Positions 1 through 6,370 of a DNA stretch of 13,778 nt are shown in pieces; the stretch's first letter is position 1; each line of letters opens with the position of its first letter. The notes under the pieces were generated by a model. It was not told where the DNA came from, searched no databases, and saw only the letters and a program-made list of their open reading frames with translations. Source of the DNA: Spirochaeta_B sp964398645 (GTDB lineage Bacteria > Spirochaetota > Spirochaetia > DSM-27196 > DSM-8902); assembly GCA_964398645.1 (NCBI GenBank), contig CAYNNU010000042.1, forward strand, positions 1 to 13,778. Reading direction: 5' to 3'. Position numbers and translations under genes: made by a program.

Positions 1-19
1 GTTTGAAGGAGTAATTGTA

Positions 20-41
20 CTGCCCCCACAAGAGGGGGTAG
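20..41 (+). other. Hairpin, 8-bp stem with C5/G5 core
   Basis: Bases 20-27 pair with 34-41 (C5 at 23-27 against G5 at 34-38, one G-T pair) around the six-base loop ACAAGA. No T-run follows, so it does not look like an intrinsic terminator. It is the first substructure of the 2-217 element. Confidence 0.5.
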
Positions 42-112
42 CGGAAGCCCGGGGTGCGGTCCGGCGGAGGTGACGAAGCCGGGTAGTACCGCGCCCTGAG
101 TAGGGCTTTTGC
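41..112 (+). other. Long nested hairpin (24 pairs), candidate structured RNA core
   Basis: Three stacked stems can be drawn by hand. Bases 41-50 pair with 103-112 (10 pairs, two G-T). Bases 52-60 pair with 88-96 (9 pairs, one G-T). Bases 61-65 pair with 78-82 (5 pairs). An internal loop lies at 97-102, a five-base bulge at 83-87 and a 12-base apical loop at 66-77. The loop displays GGAGGTGA, a full match to the bacterial Shine-Dalgarno consensus, with no start codon at a usable distance. Folding energy was not computed. Confidence 0.5.
93..110 (+). terminator. Weak terminator-like hairpin plus T4
   Basis: GCCCT at 93-97 pairs with AGGGC at 102-106 around the loop GAGT, followed by TTTT at 107-110. 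The stem is only 5 bp and the T-run is short, so it would be a weak intrinsic terminator. Its left arm overlaps the larger stem at 88-96 and its right arm overlaps the stem at 103-112, so the two folds exclude each other. It could end transcription from a gene lying left of the window. Confidence 0.25.
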
Positions 113-193
113 CGGGGGTGAATTGGTTGCCTGTGTTTTGGGTGGCGGTGCTGCTGTGGAGGTTGTGCTGTCTGTCTGGTTACGGGCTGGAGT

Positions 194-213
194 GAGGGGG
201 AGGCTTCCCCCTT
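194..213 (+). other. Hairpin with G5/C5 stem ahead of the giant Ig-repeat gene
   Basis: Bases 194-201 pair with 206-213 (eight pairs including five G-C, one G-T) around the four-base loop GGCT. The palindrome lies 66 bases upstream of the start codon at 280 and overlaps the right terminal inverted repeat of the 2-217 element. No T-run follows it. Confidence 0.5.
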
Positions 214-279
214 CAAAGGAAATTGTGGCAACGAAAGGGTGCGGCCGTGTGTGGGTCGCAGGTAAAAACGGGAGTGAAT

Positions 280-3200
280 ATGCGTAAGATTGAATCAGGA
301 TGGCTTCGAATTGGTTTTGTTTTCCTGTTGATGGGCTTGGCGGTGAGTGCGTTTGGACGCGGTACGCCCGAGGGTGCCTGGCAGGATGTTGATGGTACGG
401 AAAACTGGCGCCACGAGATCGATGTTTCGGAGACTGAGCCGGGTTTGTACAATGTGATTATCCGTGGTGTTGACTTTGCGGGTAATGAATATATTGAAGG
501 TCCGTATAATATTTTAGTTGATCCTGAGTCAGATAAACCGGTTTCGCGGATTATTTATCCGTCGGCGGGCAAGGTTGTTCGCGGGGCGGTGGATATTGTT
601 GGTGTTTCGGTGGATGATGATGCGGTTGGTCGTGTTGAGGTTCGCGTGAATGAGGGCGAATGGCGACAGGCTGAGGGTACCGAGTATTGGCGCTTGCAGA
701 TTCCGGCTGAAGAATTGGCAAATGGCGAGCATCTGATTGAGGTGCGCGCTTTTGATGTGAATGAGTTGGAAGGCGATATTTTTGCCGATACATTTTTGTT
801 AGATACCCGGCCGCCGGAAATGGCTGTGACTAGTCACCCAAGTGGTAGTATTGTAAATGGGCGGGTTGCGTTTTCTGGTACTGTTTCTGATGCAAACGGC
901 ATTGAGACCTTGGAATTGAGCCGGGATGGGCGAGAGACCTATGAAGAAGTAAAGACCAAGTTTGATCGGGAAGCTGGGCTTTCGACGTTTGAATTCGATG
1001 TACGTACAGAGGACAACGAAGATGGACCGCAGATTTATTGGTTGCGGGCTACTGATGTCACTGGTGCAACGAGTATGTCGCCGTTCTTGTTTTTTGTTGA
1101 TAATGAGAGCCCGGTTATTTCGGTGTATGAGCCTGAGGAAGAGAGTCCGGTAAATGGCGTAACCCGTTTGGCGGGGTCTATCCGTGATCGGGTTGGAATT
1201 GAGCGTTTCTGGTATGTTTGGAATGAGGAAGAGGTCGAAATCCCCCTGGTTCCGGGGAACCCTTTCTGGACAATTGGGCTTGATACCCGCGATATTGGCG
1301 GAAGCAAGTTTGATGTCCAGTTTTTTGCATTGGATACTAGTGGAAACGAAGTTGAGTTCAAATATCGTCTAATGAATGATCAGGATTCGGCTATGCCACG
1401 AATTGTGATTCAGGCGCCGGATTTTACTGGGGAGACTCCGGTTGAAGAAGTTGCGGCTGATGCCAGCATTTATGGTGTGGTTGAAGGGATAAACCGAGCG
1501 GTGAAGGTTCGGGTTACTGGCTTGGGCGGCGAGGAAGCTGTTGAGTTTCCGGCCTATCCTGCCTTTGAGATTCCGCTTGCAGATGCGCCGGCTGGTGGTT
1601 TGGACTTGCAGCTGGTTGCAGTTGATGAGTTGGGCTATGAGAGTGATGCTGTGCGTTTGCGTTTTACCCATCGGGCGGCTGTTCCTGAAATAACTATTGA
1701 TTCTCTTATATATAATGATGGTAACGAGCAGAGTTTTGGCCCTGGTTTGGCGTTTGATAGTCTTAAACAGGGTGAGTTGCGCGGCAGTATTGTAAGCGCT
1801 GCTAAAATAGATGAAGTTATTGTTCAACTTGGTACTGGCGATTCTGCGCAGGATGTGAAGGTGAGTACCGGCGGCAGCGATGTCCCCAATACCACCGCCT
1901 TTTCCTTTAGCCTGCCGCCGGCCGCTTCCGTCGGCTACGGCGTCGTTCCGATTGAGCTGACAGCGCGTGATGAGTTCGGCGCGGAAAGCAGTGTATCATC
2001 CTTCGTGCTGTACCGCGATGTTCGCCGTATCGAAGTTGATCCTCTTATCTGGATAGATGATGAACGGGTTGCTGGTGCTGCTGATTCGACCGAGGTCGGC
2101 GCGGCTGGTACTACTGGCGGTTTAGTTCGTTTGTCCGGCCAGAATGCCTTTGTTGCCCGTCTAATCGGCACCAACGGTAGTGCTGCGGATACCTTCAGTT
2201 CAGTCCGCCTGGACCCAAGCCCCGGCTTTTTGGAATTAAGCCATGATGCTGGTGTTATTCAGGTTACAGCCCGCTCCGAGGGGAGGCAGAATGGTGTTAT
2301 GCTGCGTGCTGAAACAGTCGATGGCGTTGAGTTGGAAGCAGGGCCATTTCAATTCGTAGTAGATCAAACTGTGCCTTCTGTTGAGATTTCAGAACCGGCA
2401 TCCGGTGATTTGGCCGGCGGCCGCATTGCTGTGAGCGGAACAATTGGCGACAGTAGTCAAATAGTCCGTGCCGATATTTCTTTTGACGGCGGCGTAACTT
2501 TTGAGAGTTTGGCTTTTGATGGTGCCGGCGATTCGGCTGGTTTTAGTGCTTCACATGCTTTGGGTGAAAAGCCGGAAGACGGCTATGGAATTATTGTTCG
2601 TGCATGGGATGCTTTTGGCAACTACGGCTATGATAGCCGTGTTTTGAATCGTTTGCCGGCAGAAGAATTGCCTACTGGTGAGGAAGCTGCTGAGCGCAGA
2701 AACGATACCGCCGAAGCTGTTGTTCTGTTTCCAGGCAATGGCAGTGTGAATCAGTTTTCTGATCCGGAAAAAGAGGGCGCACAGCCGCTGATTGTTTCAG
2801 GTTTTATTCACGATTTGGATGGGGCTCAGTTTCTTGAAGCTTCTTTGAATGGCGGCGAGTTTCGGCGTGTTGCCGAGTTTGATGACCGCGCCCATCATCA
2901 GTTGTTTAGTTTTGATTTGAGTGTTTTTGGTGCTGTGAAGCCGGGTAGTTACGAACTTGTTGTGCGGCCGACAGATCGCCAAGGTCTGGTGGGTCGTGAG
3001 GCACGTACTCGTTTTTCCGTGGCTTCTCCGAGTATGGATATTCAGTTGCAGCAGATTGTTTTAACAGCTGGTGCACAGCCTGCGCTTCAAGGTTTTCGTA
3101 TGGTACTGGGCGAAAGAGCTCAGCTGACTGGAATTGTTTCAAATGGCGAGCGGCTTGATAGCCTGCAGTGGCGAATTGATGGCGGTGAGTGGGCTTCTGC

Positions 3201-6200
3201 TTCGGCACGTGCTAGCGAAAACGATCCTTTGGCACAGACCTTTTCTGTCTCTATGCCAGGGAATCTTGCCTATGGCCGCCACGTTTTAGAAATTCAAGCT
3301 ACAGATGACGATGGGTTGACGGCTTGGCGCAGGATTGGCTTTGCTGTAACGCAGGCTGGAAATGCTCCTGCGCGTACGAATGAAGTTTATTTTGCCGATG
3401 CTCGTGTGAGCGACGAGTCAATAATTGTTGATAGTGATGTTCCTGTTGGGGCTGCTTTTACTGGCCGGCCGATCTCAGATGCTCAGATTATTGGCGGCGG
3501 GGGCTTGTTTGAGCTGCAGGTCAATGAGAACCGCGTTGCCTTGTATCCGATAAAACAGGGTTCTACCGCTCAGGTTGCTATTCTGGTTACGACTGTAGAT
3601 GGCTTGGTGTATGAATCACCGGGGCGAAGCGCTACGGTTGATAGCATTGCACCGGAACTGACAGTTAGCGGACCAGAACAGGGGTTCTTTGCCAGAGCTA
3701 CGGTACCGCTTCGTGGTAGTCTAACTGATGCTGTTGGTGTTGATGGTCTATATTATAGAGTTGGACATGAGGGTGAGTTTACCCAGATTTCTCTTGGTTC
3801 AGGTGGCAGTTTTTCACTGGATCTTGATGTTAGTACATTGGAGAAAGGTCCTGTGCATGTTTACTTGCAGGGCCGTGATACAGCTGGCCGGGTAGCCAAT
3901 TACTGGTTACCAGTTGTGTTTGATCCGGATGCACCGGAGATTCGTTTTGTGACTCCGGGACCGGAAGATGTCGTGAATGGTTTGACTGGTGTTACTGCCC
4001 TGGTGGAATCTATGAGTCCAATTGTGCAGTTGTCCTATAGTCTTGATGGTAGCACCTTCACTGATTTGCCGGTAGGTAATGCGATTGATCACCAGGTTGA
4101 CTTTTCGCAGCTGAATCAGCAGGGGCGGCAGGTTATTTTCCGGGCAGTTGATGCTGCGGGCAATACTGCTGATGCATCACCACAGGTGCAGGTGAATATT
4201 GAAGAAGATTTGCCGGTAGTTGAAGTTCAGATTCCTGAACCAGATGCGGTAATTACTGATGATTTTACCTTAAGTGGAATGGCCTTCGATGATGATAAGG
4301 TAAAAGAAATTTATTGGCGAATAGATGATGGAGAATATACTCCTCTTACTGGAGCCAACAGTTTTTCCGTGGATATTCCGCTTGGTGATTTGACTGATAA
4401 TGAACACGTTTTGCAGGTGTACGCTGTTGATGAATATGGTTTGGAAGGTGAGGTGCAGGAACGCACTATTCGCGTGAGTTTGCAGGAACCTACTATCCGA
4501 TTTGAGGCTCCTTCAGTGGAGGTTACAAACCGCGATACCGTTCGGATACAGGGTGGTGCTGATGATGAAAATGGTATCAGCGAGGTCTTGCTGTCATTCG
4601 ACAACGGAAATACCTTTTTACGCGCCCGCGGAACCGATGAGTGGTACCACGACTTGAATACGACTGTATTTGAAGATGGAACCTTTTCTGTTCAGGTTGT
4701 GGCAGTAGATAATTATGGTATTCCTTCCAATTTCTTTACGCTGGTGAATATTGATAATACAGCGCCGATTTTAGATGTGACCTTGCCGGATGATAATGAT
4801 GTTGTTTCTCAGGAAATGTCCTTGAACGGCCGGGTTGACGATAATATTGGCGTAGTTTCGCTGGGATTAGAGGTTGAGCCTATTAGTCGAAGCGGTTCAA
4901 CTCTTATGCAGGATCTGCCCTTGGATACTGTTTTGCAAGATACAGTTGATATTTCCAGTTTGAGTGAAGGCTGGTATAACGTTCGCTTGACTGCTGTTGA
5001 TGCGGCAGACAATAAAACCGTTGTGGCCCGAAATGTATTTGTTCGCGATGATGTTGAAAGCAGTTTTTCAACTTTGTTGTTCCCGCAGGATGGGGCATCC
5101 ATTGCCGGGCCGGTTCTGGTGGAAGGTGTGGTTGGTTCAGCTGTGCCGGTAAGCCGTGCTCAGTTATTCGTGAATGGTGAGTTTCATGATGCAATTGAAG
5201 TGAATAGCCGCGGATATTATCGCTATCGTTTGGAAGCTGAGTTCCTGCAGGAAGGTGAAAACATTGTGCAGGTTTCCATCGAACCTGGTTCTGAAGACCG
5301 CGTAAGTTCACGTGAAATTCGCTTTGATTATTCACCTTATGGTCCATATGCCACTATCGAAAGCCACCAGGTTGGTGATTTTGTCTCCAGTCGACCATGG
5401 ATTTCCGGTGTGGCCGGATATACCCACGATCTTGATGTTGAAGCCCGAGAAAACCGGGATGCTTTGCGCAGGATGGAAGTTGAACGGGTTATGATCAGTT
5501 TGGACAATGGGCGGACTTTTATGGAAGCCGATGGTGGTGAAGAATGGCGCTACCGAATAGAAACAGCTGATGTTCCAGAGGGCCCCTTAGCCGTTATTGT
5601 TCGTGCCGAATACAAGAACGGCAGCGAAGCGGTGAGCCGCTCTATGCTGACGGTAGATAAGACTCGTCCGGAAGTTGGGCTGTTGCGTCCTTCTGAAGAT
5701 ACCCGCTTGAATGACAGTATTTCTATGGTTGGTACTGCTGAAGATGAGCACGGTATTGAGAGCATACAGGCAGCATTGCGTACTGGTAACAAGTCTAGCT
5801 ATGCTGTTCCTGGCTTTATTCAGGGATTGTACCTGGATGCTCATATTTTTGGACTCACATACTGGGAAGTTGGGCTGGGATTTACCTTCTTTGATCAGAA
5901 CGTAAAACTCCAGGGACAATATGGTGTTGGACCGGAATTCACTGAAGATGATGAACCTGTCCGTTTTGGCGGTCAGTTTGTTGGTGGTAAGTTGCTTGCG
6001 AATGTGGCTTCCTTGCCATTTAACGCCTTTTTGGGACCGGATTGGGAGTTCCTTTCCATGAATATTGCCCTTGGCGCGATCTTTGATTACATCATCCTGT
6101 ACGAACCGATGATCCCATCGGGCATGACTGCAGCAGATGCAATAAATGGTATTGTGTTAAGTGCCATTGTGGCTCAACTCGAGTTTCCGAAGTTTACCAT

Positions 6201-6327
6201 TGGCGGTTTGAAAGCCTTTAATGCCTATTCGTTCTATACAGAACCGCAGTTTTGGTTTGTGCCTTCAGATGCCAGTCCGGATATCTTTTTCCGCTTAACT
6301 TTTGGCGCGAGGGTGCAGTTGTTCTAA
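280..6327 (+). CDS. Giant exported Ig-like repeat protein with C-terminal beta-barrel-like domain
   Basis: Start ATG 280 was chosen over the in-frame TTG at 223 because GGAG (271-274) precedes it at 5-base spacing and translation then opens with a signal peptide: MRKIESGWLR, a hydrophobic core at residues 11-24, and likely cleavage near VSA (22-24) or AFG (24-26). The product has 2015 residues. Residues 27-87 resemble the second half of an Ig-like module. About 17 full modules of roughly 100 residues follow (88-1797), with recurring features: a Pro at the module junction, acidic (D/E)D..GI or similar turns, W....(I/L) strands and A.D..G motifs. Residues 1798-1830 are a first half-module. From about 1840 to the end, aromatic/glycine-rich alternating strands finish with VQLF, and a terminal Phe is typical of outer-membrane barrels. 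I see no cysteine and few lysines. It is probably surface-exposed (adhesin or envelope structure). The precise function is unknown, and a secreted or periplasmic location remains possible. Confidence 0.88.
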   Translation: MRKIESGWLRIGFVFLLMGLAVSAFGRGTPEGAWQDVDGTENWRHEIDVSETEPGLYNVIIRGVDFAGNEYIEGPYNILVDPESDKPVSRIIYPSAGKVVRGAVDIVGVSVDDDAVGRVEVRVNEGEWRQAEGTEYWRLQIPAEELANGEHLIEVRAFDVNELEGDIFADTFLLDTRPPEMAVTSHPSGSIVNGRVAFSGTVSDANGIETLELSRDGRETYEEVKTKFDREAGLSTFEFDVRTEDNEDGPQIYWLRATDVTGATSMSPFLFFVDNESPVISVYEPEEESPVNGVTRLAGSIRDRVGIERFWYVWNEEEVEIPLVPGNPFWTIGLDTRDIGGSKFDVQFFALDTSGNEVEFKYRLMNDQDSAMPRIVIQAPDFTGETPVEEVAADASIYGVVEGINRAVKVRVTGLGGEEAVEFPAYPAFEIPLADAPAGGLDLQLVAVDELGYESDAVRLRFTHRAAVPEITIDSLIYNDGNEQSFGPGLAFDSLKQGELRGSIVSAAKIDEVIVQLGTGDSAQDVKVSTGGSDVPNTTAFSFSLPPAASVGYGVVPIELTARDEFGAESSVSSFVLYRDVRRIEVDPLIWIDDERVAGAADSTEVGAAGTTGGLVRLSGQNAFVARLIGTNGSAADTFSSVRLDPSPGFLELSHDAGVIQVTARSEGRQNGVMLRAETVDGVELEAGPFQFVVDQTVPSVEISEPASGDLAGGRIAVSGTIGDSSQIVRADISFDGGVTFESLAFDGAGDSAGFSASHALGEKPEDGYGIIVRAWDAFGNYGYDSRVLNRLPAEELPTGEEAAERRNDTAEAVVLFPGNGSVNQFSDPEKEGAQPLIVSGFIHDLDGAQFLEASLNGGEFRRVAEFDDRAHHQLFSFDLSVFGAVKPGSYELVVRPTDRQGLVGREARTRFSVASPSMDIQLQQIVLTAGAQPALQGFRMVLGERAQLTGIVSNGERLDSLQWRIDGGEWASASARASENDPLAQTFSVSMPGNLAYGRHVLEIQATDDDGLTAWRRIGFAVTQAGNAPARTNEVYFADARVSDESIIVDSDVPVGAAFTGRPISDAQIIGGGGLFELQVNENRVALYPIKQGSTAQVAILVTTVDGLVYESPGRSATVDSIAPELTVSGPEQGFFARATVPLRGSLTDAVGVDGLYYRVGHEGEFTQISLGSGGSFSLDLDVSTLEKGPVHVYLQGRDTAGRVANYWLPVVFDPDAPEIRFVTPGPEDVVNGLTGVTALVESMSPIVQLSYSLDGSTFTDLPVGNAIDHQVDFSQLNQQGRQVIFRAVDAAGNTADASPQVQVNIEEDLPVVEVQIPEPDAVITDDFTLSGMAFDDDKVKEIYWRIDDGEYTPLTGANSFSVDIPLGDLTDNEHVLQVYAVDEYGLEGEVQERTIRVSLQEPTIRFEAPSVEVTNRDTVRIQGGADDENGISEVLLSFDNGNTFLRARGTDEWYHDLNTTVFEDGTFSVQVVAVDNYGIPSNFFTLVNIDNTAPILDVTLPDDNDVVSQEMSLNGRVDDNIGVVSLGLEVEPISRSGSTLMQDLPLDTVLQDTVDISSLSEGWYNVRLTAVDAADNKTVVARNVFVRDDVESSFSTLLFPQDGASIAGPVLVEGVVGSAVPVSRAQLFVNGEFHDAIEVNSRGYYRYRLEAEFLQEGENIVQVSIEPGSEDRVSSREIRFDYSPYGPYATIESHQVGDFVSSRPWISGVAGYTHDLDVEARENRDALRRMEVERVMISLDNGRTFMEADGGEEWRYRIETADVPEGPLAVIVRAEYKNGSEAVSRSMLTVDKTRPEVGLLRPSEDTRLNDSISMVGTAEDEHGIESIQAALRTGNKSSYAVPGFIQGLYLDAHIFGLTYWEVGLGFTFFDQNVKLQGQYGVGPEFTEDDEPVRFGGQFVGGKLLANVASLPFNAFLGPDWEFLSMNIALGAIFDYIILYEPMIPSGMTAADAINGIVLSAIVAQLEFPKFTIGGLKAFNAYSFYTEPQFWFVPSDASPDIFFRLTFGARVQLF

Positions 6328-6331
6328 CTTT

Positions 6332-6351
6332 TATGCTATACTTATAGCATA
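6332..6351 (+). promoter_or_regulatory. 20-bp palindrome over an extended -10 sequence upstream of the kinase gene
   Basis: TATGCTATA (6332-6340) and TATAGCATA (6343-6351) are perfect inverted arms around CT. The sequence contains TGC-TATACT (6334-6342), an extended -10 promoter match (5 of 6 to TATAAT), but no good -35 lies 16-18 bases upstream. It could be a weak promoter with an overlapping operator for the kinase gene, or a short mRNA hairpin between the two genes. No T-run follows, so it is not a standard terminator. Confidence 0.4.
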
Positions 6352-6370
6352 CGGGTGTTAGGAGCAACGG

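Larger units (their letters stand above)
2..217. repeat. Structured non-coding element bounded by 8-bp inverted repeats
   Basis: This stretch has no convincing gene. Its two ends are perfect inverted repeats, TTTGAAGG at 2-9 and CCTTCAAA at 210-217. Between them lie a hairpin at 20-41, a long nested hairpin at 41-112, a G/T-rich tract at about 120-193 and a hairpin at 194-213. Such a layout fits either a small non-autonomous mobile or dispersed repeat (MITE-like) or a structured RNA closed by a terminal stem. No transposase is nearby. A target-site duplication cannot be tested because the left end coincides with the window edge. In RNA, the closing stem would compete with the 194-213 hairpin for bases 210-213. 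I do not recognise a named RNA family. Confidence 0.45.

Noticed and set aside
2..73. A short open frame from the window edge ending at TGA 71-73 that could be the tail of an upstream gene
   Set aside because: It runs straight through the 20-41 hairpin and half of the 41-112 hairpin, its peptide shows no recognisable pattern, and it is too short to judge. It stays possible and would need the sequence to the left.
1..222. tRNA, tmRNA or another well-known RNA gene in the structured region
   Set aside because: I could find no cloverleaf, no conserved T-loop sequence and no CCA end, and the stems match no RNA family that I can recognise.
223..279. Upstream TTG start for the Ig-repeat protein adding 19 residues
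   Set aside because: It would put a polar segment before the signal peptide and lacks an SD sequence, whereas ATG 280 has GGAG at good spacing and begins a standard signal peptide.
1369..5347. Several antisense open frames of 100-150 codons inside the Ig-repeat gene
   Set aside because: They have no SD, no recognisable domains and odd composition; the sense frame has continuous repeat structure that explains the sequence.
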